The notes: generated by a model from the sequence alone, not told the origin. Positions 51,410 to 60,113 are shown, counted from the stretch's first letter. The stretch is DNA of 64,000 bases from Sorangium cellulosum So0157-2 (GCF_000418325.1 NC_021658.1:8136001-8200000), one strand, 5' to 3'. Translations and numbers: made by a program.

Positions 51410-51486
51410 AACGCAAAGGCGCAAAGGCGCAAAGGCGCAAAACTACAAATCTTTTTTGCGTCTTTGCGCCTTTGCGCCTTTGCGTT
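51410..51486. repeat. Long AT-richer palindrome of (GCAAAGGC) iterations
   Basis: The left arm (51410-51442) is built of iterated GCAAAGGC units and the right arm (51454-51486) is its reverse complement with one mismatch. The loop is CTACAAATCTT-like. The sequence is far lower in G+C than anything around it. Translated on the minus strand it gives NAKAQRRKDAK and APLRLCAFAF, a peptide pattern I recognise from spurious proteins across many phyla, especially cyanobacteria. It lies 45 bp after the stop of the PAS-STAS gene, so it may also serve as a terminator. Outer GAGCGA/TCGCTC copies extend the symmetry. Confidence 0.85.
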
Positions 51487-51530
51487 GAACTCTCGCTCCG
51501 CATCCCTGGCCGGCCTTCTGGCGGGCGGAA

Positions 51531-52694
51531 CTAGGCCCGCCGCCGCGCCGCGGCGCGCCTGCGGCCGACCTCCAGGCCGCGGCCGAGGCTGCGCAGGACG
51601 AGCAGCTCGCCGAGGTCGACGTCCACGAGCGCGCGGGCGACCTCCGGGCGGACGCCGGTGAGGATCGGCCGCGAGCCGAGCAGCTGGATCGCGCGCGCCA
51701 GCTGCTCCAGGGCGGCGGCGCCGTCCGGATCCAGCGCGTCGGCGCCGGTGACGTCGAGGACCACGTACGACGCCCGCTGCGCGACGATGGCGGGCAGCAG
51801 CCGCTCGCCGAGCTCGCCGGCCCGCTCGGCGTCGAGGCGCCCGATCAGCGGCACGGCGAGCGTGCCCCGGCCGACGTCGAGGATCGGCGCCGAGAGCGTG
51901 AGGATCTGCCGCCGCTGCTCCTCCACGAGGGCGAGCGAGCGGTTCAGCTCGTCGATGAGCCGGCCCTGCTGCTCGACCTGCCCCTCGGCGCGCCGCTGCG
52001 CCGTGACGTCGAGCTGCTGGACGAGCACCGCGCGGCCGCCGGTCACGGGGTCGGTCGTGGGGCGCGCCTCCACCCGGTGCCACCGCTCGCCCTCGGTCGT
52101 GAGGACCTTGAGCTCCCCCGACCAGGGCGCCTCGGCGTCGATCGCCCCGCGGATCGCCGCGCCCGCCCCTTCGTCCGGGAACACCGCGTCGATCTGCGGC
52201 GCGTCGCCGAGGGCGCGCAGGGCGGCGGGGTTGTGGAAGAGCGCCTTCCCCGCCCGGTCGACGAGGCTGACCAGCACCGACGAGTGCCGCACCGCCTCCA
52301 CGCCGCGCACCATGGAGGCGTCGACGTCGGACGACTGCGGCAGCGCCTGGAACAGGACGGCGAGCCGCCCGTCGTCGAGGCGGATCGCCTGGCCGTGCAG
52401 CGTCACCGTGGCGGGCGCCCCGCGCGGGTAGAGCGTCCAGTCCTCCACGACGGTGCCGCCCTCGGCGACGGCGCGGACATAGCCGTCGAGCCGCGCGCGG
52501 ACGGCCGGCGACAGGTCCGAGAGATCGCGGGCGTAGAGCTCGGTGCGATCGGCCGCGCGCCAGAACTGCACGGCCTTGGCGTTGGCCCACGGGAAGCGGT
52601 ACCGGTCGTGGTCATAGACCCAGGCCGGCAGGATGGACAGCTCGAGGGCCGACAGGCGCTGGTCGAGGGACGTCATGTCGTGGCGGCACGTCAT
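51531..52694 (-). CDS. PAS-STAS signalling protein (RsbR-like)
   Basis: 387 residues from ATG 52694 (GAGGG about 6 bp upstream). The first part holds two PAS-like domains (YRFPWANAKAVQFW; LVSLVDRAGKALFHNPAALRALG, then GELKVLTTEGERWHRVEARP). A coiled-coil (EGQVEQQGRLIDELNRSLALVEEQRRQ) leads to a C-terminal STAS domain (TLAVPLIGRLDAERAGELGERLLP, YVVLDVTGADALDPDGAAALEQLARAIQLLG). The typical phospho-acceptor position of RsbR is occupied by Asp/Ala in VTGADALDPDG rather than Thr/Ser, so stressosome phosphorylation is uncertain. It is probably a signalling adaptor sensing redox state or a ligand. The next upstream gene on the same strand is the GH26-like hydrolase (stop 30 bp away). Confidence 0.85.
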   Translation of the reverse strand: MTCRHDMTSLDQRLSALELSILPAWVYDHDRYRFPWANAKAVQFWRAADRTELYARDLSDLSPAVRARLDGYVRAVAEGGTVVEDWTLYPRGAPATVTLHGQAIRLDDGRLAVLFQALPQSSDVDASMVRGVEAVRHSSVLVSLVDRAGKALFHNPAALRALGDAPQIDAVFPDEGAGAAIRGAIDAEAPWSGELKVLTTEGERWHRVEARPTTDPVTGGRAVLVQQLDVTAQRRAEGQVEQQGRLIDELNRSLALVEEQRRQILTLSAPILDVGRGTLAVPLIGRLDAERAGELGERLLPAIVAQRASYVVLDVTGADALDPDGAAALEQLARAIQLLGSRPILTGVRPEVARALVDVDLGELLVLRSLGRGLEVGRRRAAARRRA

Positions 52695-52724
52695 ACGACG
52701 CCCTCGACCGTCCTGCACGCAGCA

Positions 52725-54296
52725 TCAGTGATGCGGCTGGTTCACGTACGGGTCGCTCCCCGCCGCTGCATAGCCGGCCACGGACTGGCTGCTCGAGTCG
52801 ACGGCCAGCTTGCAAGGGCTCCGGTGGGTCACGTTGGAGTTGTAGAATTGCACCGCCTTGATGTCGGGATACCGCTTCAGGGCGTCGACGATGCCGCGCA
52901 TCCACTGGCCCTTGCGGCTCGGGTCGGCCGGGTCCTCGTGGCTGGAGAACTCGCTCAGGATGTACGGTTTTTCGCCGTGCCAGGCCATCTGCGCGGGCGC
53001 GTGCATCCAGTCGTAGTGGCTCCCGAACGTGGTCGCGGGATCCTTCCACCCCGATCCGTTGCACTCGTAGAAGTTGTACGGATCGTATCCGATCCAGTCG
53101 ACGTAGGTGTCTCCGGGGTAGAGCGCGGGGAGCCGGGCGCGGGTGCCGCTCCATCCCATCGGGGTCCAGACCCACACCACGTTGGTCGCGCCCGCCGCGC
53201 GGAACATGTCGACGATGCGCCGGTACGCGGCGACGTAGTCGGCGTCCGGGCCATCGGCGCTGTGGACGTCGGTGTTGTCCATCTCGTGGTCGAACGCGAT
53301 CATGAATTTTCCGGGCGCGTTCTTGGCGCGCTCCGCGGCCGCCCGGATGACGGCGTCCTGCGAGCCGTTCGCGATCTCGGTCCACGTGACGTTCTGGCCC
53401 GCCGAGTAGCGGCGCGACTCCCACGACAGGTGGACGATGTACCCTTCGTTCATCTGCGCCGTCTCGAACCTGTCCGGGAAGACGCCGTTATCGGTGGTCC
53501 CCCAGTCGTGGTAGCGGTACACGATGTCGAGCTTGCGGCCGGCCTTCGCCTCGAAGTCCTTGATCGCGAGGCCCCAGTCCCAGCCATGATTCCTCGACGA
53601 GTTGTACGCGCCCCACCAGGCGCCGCTCCTCGGCACGAGCTTGTCCGACACGACGGGCTCCTCGTCCGGGGGCGTGCCGCCGCCGTCGTCGTCCGGCGTC
53701 GTGACGTCGATCCAGACGATCGACGAGACGAGCGAGCCTGTGCCGGCGGTGTTCTGGAAGACGAGCTGGGTCCGCAGCCGGTCGCCGTTCGCGACGGCGA
53801 GGCCGCCGAACGTCTCGCTCAGGTTCTGCTGGCTCGCGCCGAGCGCGCGGGCCGGGCCGGAGCCGAGCAGGGTATCGCCGTCGTAGAGGTGGACGCGCAC
53901 GGTGCCCGCGCCGCCGTTGATCGCCCAGGCCTGGACGTTGACGACGACCTGGCGCGCGCCGCCCGCCGGGGCGCCCGAGTAGCCGAGCGTGAGCGACGCC
54001 GTGGCGGCGCCCGGCGCGCTCCGCGCGAACGTGCCGCCGCCGTCGCTCGCCGCGAACGAGGTGCCGTCGTCGACGAGCTTGAAGATGGGCGCGGTGCCGC
54101 CCCCACCCCAGATCTTGTCGAGCGCGACGTCGCTCGTCGGCGCGAGGCTCGCCGTCTGGGCCACGGCCGACGCGAGCTGCTCCGACGGCTCCGTTCCGGC
54201 GAGCTCTCCCGAGCTGCAGGCGGCGAGGAGCGCGGGCGCGGCGCAGAGGAGGAGTCGCACATCGAGCAAGGCAAAGCGGGTTCGAGAAGTCATCAT
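52725..54296 (-). CDS. Secreted GH26-like glycoside hydrolase with N-terminal beta-sandwich
   Basis: 523 residues from ATG 54296 (MMTSRTRFALL). Lipoprotein signal ALLAACSSGE. Residues about 60-205 form a beta-sandwich, possibly carbohydrate-binding (LDKIWGGGGTAPIFKLVDDG... ASQQNLSETFGGLAVANGDRL). Residues about 225-515 are a (beta/alpha)8 barrel of clan GH-A like GH26: SGAWWGAYNSSRN, FMIAFDHEMD (acid/base E338), WVWTPMGW, YVDWIGYDPYN and ILSEFSSHE (nucleophile E449). Likely an endo-mannanase or endo-glucanase acting at the surface. A weak initiation context was noted. Confidence 0.85.
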   Translation of the reverse strand: MMTSRTRFALLDVRLLLCAAPALLAACSSGELAGTEPSEQLASAVAQTASLAPTSDVALDKIWGGGGTAPIFKLVDDGTSFAASDGGGTFARSAPGAATASLTLGYSGAPAGGARQVVVNVQAWAINGGAGTVRVHLYDGDTLLGSGPARALGASQQNLSETFGGLAVANGDRLRTQLVFQNTAGTGSLVSSIVWIDVTTPDDDGGGTPPDEEPVVSDKLVPRSGAWWGAYNSSRNHGWDWGLAIKDFEAKAGRKLDIVYRYHDWGTTDNGVFPDRFETAQMNEGYIVHLSWESRRYSAGQNVTWTEIANGSQDAVIRAAAERAKNAPGKFMIAFDHEMDNTDVHSADGPDADYVAAYRRIVDMFRAAGATNVVWVWTPMGWSGTRARLPALYPGDTYVDWIGYDPYNFYECNGSGWKDPATTFGSHYDWMHAPAQMAWHGEKPYILSEFSSHEDPADPSRKGQWMRGIVDALKRYPDIKAVQFYNSNVTHRSPCKLAVDSSSQSVAGYAAAGSDPYVNQPHH

Positions 54297-54619
54297 AGGA
54301 TGATAGAGAAAGCACACATCGATCGACGGGCAAGACTTTGATCGAATTTCGCGCCTTCTGCAGCCACGCTGCACGCAGAGCGCTCAACAGGATGCCTTGT
54401 CGGACATCGCGCTCACCGCGCTTGGCCACGCTGATCCCTGGGGCTCTCGCGCAGCGCCTCTGCAACACGCGCACATGCGCGCTGGATTGTTAAGTAGTGT
54501 GATGATCAGGAGAAGAGTTGTAGCCGCCGCGCCGGCGGCGCTCCGGGCGTGTGCGGGCCTCTCGTCCGTTGTCCGCCGCCTTTCGCCGGCGGCGTGTCGT
54601 CGGGCGCCGTGGGCTCCGC
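54297..54619. other. 323-bp intergenic region upstream of the GH26-like gene
   Basis: No gene is seen. 54310-54360 and 54480-54520 are comparatively A/T-rich and are candidates for the GH26 promoter. Two GC hairpins lie close to the zinc-ribbon gene: GCCGCC-GCGCC-GGCGGC (54523-54539), and another around CCGCCGCCTTTCGCCGGCGG (from about 54574). They may terminate that gene's transcript on the minus strand. Confidence 0.45.
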
Positions 54620-55330
54620 TCAGCCGGAGATCCGCGACAGGAGATCGAGCAGCTGCTTCACCGCGTCCAGCCGGGCTCTCCGGGCGTCCCAGGACGAGGC
54701 CATCGTGGCGACGCTCGTCCGCCGCGCCGTCTCCCTGGCGACCTCCGCCTGCCGGCGCGAGCGCGCCTCGTCCTCGATCTGTTGCTGGCGCGCCCTCGCG
54801 GTGCCGCCGGACTCGGCGAAGGCGAGGAGCTGCGGGAGCTCGCCCCGGTCGAACCAGGTGCCGTGTTCCCTGCAGATGTCGACGATGATGCCGCTCTTTC
54901 CGGCGAAGTTCTTGCGGTTCATCGGCTGGCCGCAGGCCGGGCAGCGGACGTAGCGCACGCGGACGTCGACGTGCTCCGGGCGCCGCGGCGGCCTCGGCGC
55001 GGCGGCGCCGTAGCTCTCCCGGCGCTCCAGGAGGTCGCGCAGGAGCGCGTGGTCAACGAGCTGGCCGCCGCATCGGACGCAGTCGCGCAGGAGGCCAGTC
55101 GCGGCGCGGAACGCCGAGAAGGGCACGCCGCAATCGGAGCAGAGGAGCGCGTCGGGCTCTGCGATCGGCTCCAGGCCGAGCTCGTGCCCGCAGCCGTCGC
55201 AGCGCTCGGCGTCGGGCAGGTTCAGCTGGTAGCAGCCGCCGCAGCGCACGGTGGCGAGCGGCCCTGTGCACCCGGGATAGCAGCGCCCCTCGGCGTCGAT
55301 CAGGAGACCGCAGCGCGGACACGTGCGCAT
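54620..55330 (-). CDS. Multi-zinc-ribbon protein (zf-TFIIB type)
   Basis: 236 residues from ATG 55330. Several zinc ribbons in a row: MRTCPRCGLLIDAEGRCYPGC, VRCGGCYQLNLPDAERCDGCGHE, LLCSDCGVPF...RDCVRCGGQLVD, then the zf-TFIIB domain YVRCPACGQPMNRKNFAGKSGIIVDICREHGTWFDRGEL in sections. The tail is an Arg/Glu-rich coiled coil (QQQIEDEARSRRQAEVARE) ending DAVKQLLDLLSRISG. Family members are small soluble or membrane-associated proteins of unknown role. It lies 49 bp after the stop of the next minus-strand gene. Confidence 0.85.
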   Translation of the reverse strand: MRTCPRCGLLIDAEGRCYPGCTGPLATVRCGGCYQLNLPDAERCDGCGHELGLEPIAEPDALLCSDCGVPFSAFRAATGLLRDCVRCGGQLVDHALLRDLLERRESYGAAAPRPPRRPEHVDVRVRYVRCPACGQPMNRKNFAGKSGIIVDICREHGTWFDRGELPQLLAFAESGGTARARQQQIEDEARSRRQAEVARETARRTSVATMASSWDARRARLDAVKQLLDLLSRISG

Positions 55331-55379
55331 CGCCCCGATGCTAGGCGATGGGCGCGCTCGCGAGAAGCGGCGCCGGGGC

Positions 55380-55862
55380 TCAGCGCACCCGGAGGGGGCG
55401 CGCCGAGGGGCGGGAGCTCCGGTCTCGGCCGCCGGGCGGCGCGCTGGAGCGGCGCACCACCTTCCGGAGCTCCTCGACGAGGTACCCCAGGGCGACGTCA
55501 TCGTCGTGGAGCACGACGACACTGTCGTTGTGCTCCTCACGCAGGAGCCGGTTCACCTGCAAGGCGCCGACGGCGGTCCGGACGACGACGGCGACGACGG
55601 CGAACTCCTGGACGAGCATGCTGCGGGTGCGCATCGTCGCGGCCTCGAACGACGGATCGTTGTTCATGGCGGGCCGGCGGAGGTCGATGAGGTGGGCGAG
55701 GCTCGGGCGATCGAGCGATTCGTAGACCTGGAGCGCCTCGGTGTGGATGCGGATGAACTCGTCGGGGGATGCGTACGGGAGCTCGGAACGGGTGCTCCGG
55801 ACGATCGAGCGCTCCTGATCGAGCGTGACCGTCAGGAACTCGTTCTGCAGCAGCACCGTCAT
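55380..55862 (-). CDS. Uncharacterised SpoIIAA/STAS-like protein
   Basis: 160 residues from ATG 55862. A short beta/alpha protein: VLLQNEFLTVTLDQERSIVRS, EALQVYESLDRPSLAHLIDLRRPAMNN, then AVVAVVVRTAVGALQVNRLLRE and DSVVVLHDDDVALGYLVEEL. The order fits a SpoIIAA-like/STAS-type fold similar to other myxobacterial hypothetical proteins. A basic Arg-rich tail closes it. Function unknown. It is upstream of, and possibly co-transcribed with, the zinc-ribbon gene. Confidence 0.6.
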   Translation of the reverse strand: MTVLLQNEFLTVTLDQERSIVRSTRSELPYASPDEFIRIHTEALQVYESLDRPSLAHLIDLRRPAMNNDPSFEAATMRTRSMLVQEFAVVAVVVRTAVGALQVNRLLREEHNDSVVVLHDDDVALGYLVEELRKVVRRSSAPPGGRDRSSRPSARPLRVR

Positions 55863-56092
55863 GCCCGGGAAAGGATAGCGAGCCGGCGGCGGGCGGGTAC
55901 TGAAAAGCTCTGCCGGGATGGCGGCTTCGGGTGAATCGGGAGCGAGGTGTCGGACCGGGCGGGAGCGTCGGCGCGGTCCGGCATGCGCGGGCGGCCGCGT
56001 TCCGGTGGCGGGGCGCGACGTCTGGGCCGCGGCCTGGGCGACGAGGCGTTCTCGTTGCCTCGCGGCGGTACCGGGGACTAGGCTGCCACACC

Positions 56093-57403
56093 GTGGTCAA
56101 GCTGAAGCGCCTCAAGATCCACCGCTACCGCAACGTGGAGCCATGCGAGCTCATCTTTAGCGACCGCCGCAACGTCCTGCTCGGCCCGAACGGCGCCGGG
56201 AAGACGACGCTCCTCTCGCTGATCTCGAAGGTCCTCAGGACGAACCTGAGCGACCCGGGTGATCCCTTCTCGATCGAGATCGAGCTGACGTTCCCTCAGG
56301 GGTCGCTGACCGGGACGATCGCAAGTCGGGAGCTCGAGATGGACCGGACGAAGCTCTTGAATCTGCCGCCCATGACCCGCGAGGGCTCGTATACGGCCTC
56401 CCAGGTACCGGACTTTCAGCTTGCCCTGAGCCTATCGTACCTCGAGACGACCGTATCGATTCGCTGCTCGGAAGATCAGATTGCCATTAATGGGGAAGAG
56501 CTTGACAACAAATGGCCGGCGCGCGTTGCAGAAGGTCCGCAGGGACTCCTCAATACGATTTTTGCCCTTGTAGCTGTCGCATCCAAGATGCGCGTCCACG
56601 TCAGCGTCTTTGCCGACCTCAGGAGCGCCTGCCGCTTTGACGAATCGCTAGACACGTTTCGCGCACTCACGGCGAGACCAGATGATGCCGACTTCTCGAA
56701 GGACGACCTTCGACCGCGCATTCGCCTCGATCGATTCCGAGGCACACCACAATCCAGATTAGCTACCATTAGCCCTGACCATGGAATCGTTCCGAAGGGA
56801 ATTCTGGACTCGATGGATCGCGGATTGCCCGAGGGAGCAACCGACTATTCCATGCAAGACGACCAAATCGCTTTCCTCTCCGAGTCGGTTCGCCTGCTCG
56901 GCCTGCGTTCGGCCACGGCAAAAGTGGAGCTCATTGGCAAGACCGTGCACCACAGCCCACCACTCGAGCAACTCGAGTTCGGCAACCTCAAGTTCTGGTT
57001 CACCCGCCGCGACGGCTCGATCTTCCAGGACCAGCACCTGAGCTACGGCCAGAAGCGCCTGCTCGCCTTCCTCTACTACCTCGACGCCAATCCCAGCTTC
57101 GTCATCGCCGACGAACTGGTGAACGGCCTCCACCACGCGTGGATCGAGGAGTGCATGACCGCCATCGGCGACCGGCAGGCGTTCCTCACCAGCCAGAACC
57201 CGCTCCTGCTCGATTATCTGACCTTCGAGTCCGCCGAGCAGGTCAAGGAGAGCTTCATCCTCTGCCGCAACCAGGCGGACGGCGACCGCGAGCGCATGAT
57301 CTGGCGCAACATGACCGACGATGAGGCCGACATGTTCTACAGCGCCTACCAGGTCGGCATCGAGCATGTCGGTGAGATCCTGCGGACGCGGGGGCTCTGG
57401 TGA
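56093..57403 (+). CDS. ABC/SMC-type AAA ATPase of a putative defence pair
   Basis: A 436-residue AAA_15/AAA_21-type ATPase related to OLD and RecF-like proteins. Walker A is GPNGAGKTT (31-39), the ABC signature LSYGQKR (316-322), and Walker B with catalytic Glu FVIADE (337-341). The switch position reads FLTSQNPLLLDYL, with Gln where His is common. GTG start 56093 (VKLKRLKIHRYRNVEP). The middle of the gene is clearly lower in G+C than its surroundings (56461-56520 is 31 of 60), a sign of transfer. The stop overlaps the next gene's GTG by 4 bp. In PARIS, Septu, Gabija and similar systems such ATPases sense phage and activate a partner nuclease. This is the likely role by analogy. Confidence 0.85.
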   Translation: MVKLKRLKIHRYRNVEPCELIFSDRRNVLLGPNGAGKTTLLSLISKVLRTNLSDPGDPFSIEIELTFPQGSLTGTIASRELEMDRTKLLNLPPMTREGSYTASQVPDFQLALSLSYLETTVSIRCSEDQIAINGEELDNKWPARVAEGPQGLLNTIFALVAVASKMRVHVSVFADLRSACRFDESLDTFRALTARPDDADFSKDDLRPRIRLDRFRGTPQSRLATISPDHGIVPKGILDSMDRGLPEGATDYSMQDDQIAFLSESVRLLGLRSATAKVELIGKTVHHSPPLEQLEFGNLKFWFTRRDGSIFQDQHLSYGQKRLLAFLYYLDANPSFVIADELVNGLHHAWIEECMTAIGDRQAFLTSQNPLLLDYLTFESAEQVKESFILCRNQADGDRERMIWRNMTDDEADMFYSAYQVGIEHVGEILRTRGLW

Positions 57404-58152
57404 GCGTCGCCCGCTGCTCGTTCCTGGTGCTCGGCGAGGATTCAGGCGAAGGCGCGCACGAGACGCTGGTCGCGCTCGCGAAGAACATCTTCCGCCTCGT
57501 AGACAGCAATTATGACTGGCAACATATCCGCTTCGAGCCACCGGAGGACGGCAACCTACGCCTCGTCCTCCGCGGCAACGAATGGAAGAACCGGAGCCAT
57601 CCGAAACGCCGTGACCTCATGGGTTACATCGCTACGAAACTGCTCGAGGGCGATCGCGCCTTTGTGATCTACCACATTGATGGTGACCGCCGCTGGGCAG
57701 AGCGCGAGACGAGCGAGAACGTAGAAAAATTCCGCGACTTCATCGAGATCGACGTACGCCGCTTCATCGAGCACCGGCGCCAACGGAGCGGTCGCTCGGC
57801 GACCGGCGAACTGGCCATGTCTCAGCTCCTTCTCCTGGTGCCCTACTACAGCATCGAGGCCTGGCTCTTCCAGAACACGCGCGCCGGAATTCGGTTCTGC
57901 GAAGAGAACCCGTCGTGCCGGGGAAAGCACGTCGATAACTTTCGAGCATGGGCTGATGATCGCAGCGCTCTCGATGACGTGTGGCAGCCCAAGGAGCAGA
58001 TCTGCTTCAAAAGCCAACACAATCGCCAGCTGGCCGTGGGCCTCGACGTGGAGACCGTCTACTACGCCGGCCAATCCCTCCACCACGCCGTCGACGCCCT
58101 CCACCAGAACGCCTCGCTCATCGCCGCCCTCGCCGCCACCCGGCCAGCCTGA
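57400..58152 (+). CDS. TOPRIM/DUF4276-like protein, partner of the ATPase
   Basis: 250 residues from GTG 57400, overlapping the ATPase stop (GTGA). The N-terminal strand-loop SFLVLGEDSGEG supplies E13. After about 80 residues, AFVIYHIDGDRRW supplies D94 and D96. This Glu plus DxD arrangement is that of a TOPRIM catalytic site. Later LLVPYYSIEAWLFQN (E153-A-W) matches the EAWL motif of DUF4276-type TOPRIM proteins that follow AAA ATPases. Predicted activity is metal-dependent nucleic acid cleavage controlled by the ATPase, as in PARIS AriB or OLD nucleases. Homology to a named system is not certain. It has mixed base composition, with an A/T-richer middle. Confidence 0.75.
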   Translation: MSVARCSFLVLGEDSGEGAHETLVALAKNIFRLVDSNYDWQHIRFEPPEDGNLRLVLRGNEWKNRSHPKRRDLMGYIATKLLEGDRAFVIYHIDGDRRWAERETSENVEKFRDFIEIDVRRFIEHRRQRSGRSATGELAMSQLLLLVPYYSIEAWLFQNTRAGIRFCEENPSCRGKHVDNFRAWADDRSALDDVWQPKEQICFKSQHNRQLAVGLDVETVYYAGQSLHHAVDALHQNASLIAALAATRPA

Positions 58153-58184
58153 CCCGGCCGCTCCCCCCATCCCCCCGGGGGGGC

Positions 58185-59387
58185 TCACTCGAACCGCAGC
58201 GCCTCCACCGGATCGAGCCGCGCCGCGCGCCGCGCCGGCCCCACGCCGAACGTGATCCCGATGAGGATCGACACCCCGAGCGCCAGCCCCACCGCATACG
58301 GCGGCACGATGGTCGCCCACTCCCCGAACCGCGACAGCAGCACCGCCGCCCCGTACCCGAGGCCCACGCCGGCCACCCCGCCCGCGAGCGACACCACCAC
58401 GGCCTCGACGAGGAACTGCCGCAGGATGTCCTTCCGCCGCGCCCCGACCGCCATCCGCACCCCGATCTCTCGGGTCCGCTCCCGCACCGACACCAGCATG
58501 ATGTTCATGATCCCGATGCCGCCCACGATCAGCGACACCGCCGCCACGCTGCCGAGCAGCGTCGTGAACGTGCCCGTGATCTGCCCCATCGTCGCCAGCA
58601 TCTCCGCCTGCGACCGCACCTCGAAATCGCTCGGCTGATCCGCGCGCAGCCGGTGCCGCAGGCGCAAGAGCTGCTCCAGCTGCGCGATCACCACCTCGGA
58701 CCGCTCCTCGCTCGCGAGCTGCAGCGAGATCGTCGACAGGTGATCCTGCCCGAACAGGACCGACCGGTGCGTCGACAGCGGCACGAACACCCCGTCGTCC
58801 GGCGAGCCCATCCCGGAGCCCTTCTCCGCCAGCACCCCGACCACCCGGAACGCGCTCCCGTTGATCTGGAGCCGCGTGCCGAGCGGCGAGCCCCCCGGAT
58901 AGAGCTGCCGCGCCACGTTCGCCCCGACGATCACCACCCGCGCGCGCTGCTGCTCGTCGAGCTCCGAGAACCCGACGCCGCTCGCCACCGACAGCGACCG
59001 CACCTCGAGGTACGCCGCCGTGATCCCGGTCACGGACGCGTTCAGGTTGCTCGCCATGTACCGGAGCTGCGCGCTGCCGCTCCGCTCCGGCGCCACCGCC
59101 GCCACGCCGTCGAGCGCCTTCAGCGCCTCGGCGTCCGCCTCGGTCAGCGTCTTCACCGTGCCCGAGCGCACCCCGCTCGCCGACGCCGACCCCGGCCGCA
59201 CCATCAGCAGGTTCGCGCCGAGCGACCGGATCCGCCCCTCCACGCTGCTGCGCGCGCCCTCGCCGATGCCGAGCACCGCCACGACCGCCGCCGTCCCGAT
59301 GATCATGCCGAGCATCGTCAGCAGCGTCCGCAGCCGGTTCGAGGCCAGCGACCGCCACGCGCTCTTCGCCGTCTCCTTGATCAGCAT
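58185..59387 (-). CDS. MacB-type ABC transporter permease
   Basis: A 400-residue permease of the MacB/FtsX family. It has one N-terminal helix (RLRTLLTMLGMIIGTAAVVAVLGIG), a periplasmic MacB-PCD domain of about 210 residues and three C-terminal helices starting SVAAVSLIVGGIGIMNIMLVSVRERTREIG. The coupling helix is REIGVRMAVGARRKDI. The ATP-binding domain is on a separate gene, so it is the split type. ATG 59387 lies inside the end of the ATPase gene (7-bp overlap). With the ATPase, fusion protein and TolC-like gene it forms a tripartite exporter of toxic compounds or lipopeptides. Confidence 0.93.
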   Translation of the reverse strand: MLIKETAKSAWRSLASNRLRTLLTMLGMIIGTAAVVAVLGIGEGARSSVEGRIRSLGANLLMVRPGSASASGVRSGTVKTLTEADAEALKALDGVAAVAPERSGSAQLRYMASNLNASVTGITAAYLEVRSLSVASGVGFSELDEQQRARVVIVGANVARQLYPGGSPLGTRLQINGSAFRVVGVLAEKGSGMGSPDDGVFVPLSTHRSVLFGQDHLSTISLQLASEERSEVVIAQLEQLLRLRHRLRADQPSDFEVRSQAEMLATMGQITGTFTTLLGSVAAVSLIVGGIGIMNIMLVSVRERTREIGVRMAVGARRKDILRQFLVEAVVVSLAGGVAGVGLGYGAAVLLSRFGEWATIVPPYAVGLALGVSILIGITFGVGPARRAARLDPVEALRFE

Positions 59388-60112
59388 GCCGTCTCCATCT
59401 CGCTCGCGTGGAACGCCGCCACCACGGTGCTCGACGGGCCGTCGGCCACGATGCGACCGTCCTTCATGTGGATGGCGCGCGCGAGCGCCCGCGCCACGCC
59501 GAGGTCGTGCGTCACCATCACCAGCGTCGTCCCGTCCGCGTTCAGCGACATCAAGAGCTCCAGCACGTCGCGCCCCGTCCGGCTGTCGAGCGCGCCCGTC
59601 GGCTCGTCGCACAAGAGGATCGACGGCCGCGTCACGATCGCCCGCGCGATCGCGACGCGCTGCCGCTGCCCGCCCGAGAGCTCGGACGGCAGGTGCCGCG
59701 CGCGCGCCGCGAGCCCGACCCGCGCCAGCGCGTTCTCCGCGAGCGCCCGGCTGTTCTTCACCGCCCCGTAGAGCAGCGGCAGCTCGACGTTCTCCGCCGC
59801 CGTCATCCGCGGCAGCAGGTTGAAGCTCTGGAACACGAACCCGATGTGCTTGTTCCTGAGCGACGCGAGCTCGTCGTCGTCGAGCTCCGCCACGTCGCGC
59901 CCCCCGAGCCGGTACGTGCCCTCGGTCGGCCGATCCAGGCACCCGAGGATGTTCAGCAGGCTCGACTTCCCGCACCCGGACGGCCCGATGATCGCGACCG
60001 ACTCGCCGCGCCGCACCTCGAACCCGATCCGGTCGACCGCCCGCACCGCGAGGTCCGCGCGATCGGCGTGGTACACCTTCGAGAGGTCGCTCACGAAGAC
60101 CGGGACATCCAT
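59381..60112 (-). CDS. MacB/LolD-type ABC transporter ATPase
   Basis: A 243-residue ATPase with Walker A GPSGCGKSS, Q-loop VFQSFNLLPRMTAAENV, signature LSGGQRQRVAIARAI, Walker B ILLCDEPTGALD and H-loop VMVTHDLGVARA. All catalytic residues are intact. The LLPRMTAAENVELPLLY stretch is characteristic of the MacB/LolD subfamily. ATG 60112 starts 1 bp after the membrane fusion protein stop. Operon order is TolC-like, fusion protein, ATPase, permease. Confidence 0.95.
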   Translation of the reverse strand: MDVPVFVSDLSKVYHADRADLAVRAVDRIGFEVRRGESVAIIGPSGCGKSSLLNILGCLDRPTEGTYRLGGRDVAELDDDELASLRNKHIGFVFQSFNLLPRMTAAENVELPLLYGAVKNSRALAENALARVGLAARARHLPSELSGGQRQRVAIARAIVTRPSILLCDEPTGALDSRTGRDVLELLMSLNADGTTLVMVTHDLGVARALARAIHMKDGRIVADGPSSTVVAAFHASEMETAC

Positions 60113-60113
60113 C

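Noticed and set aside
58953..59375. Plus-strand ORFs across the efflux operon
   Set aside because: They are shadows of the ABC permease and ATPase genes, whose catalytic motifs are intact on the minus strand.
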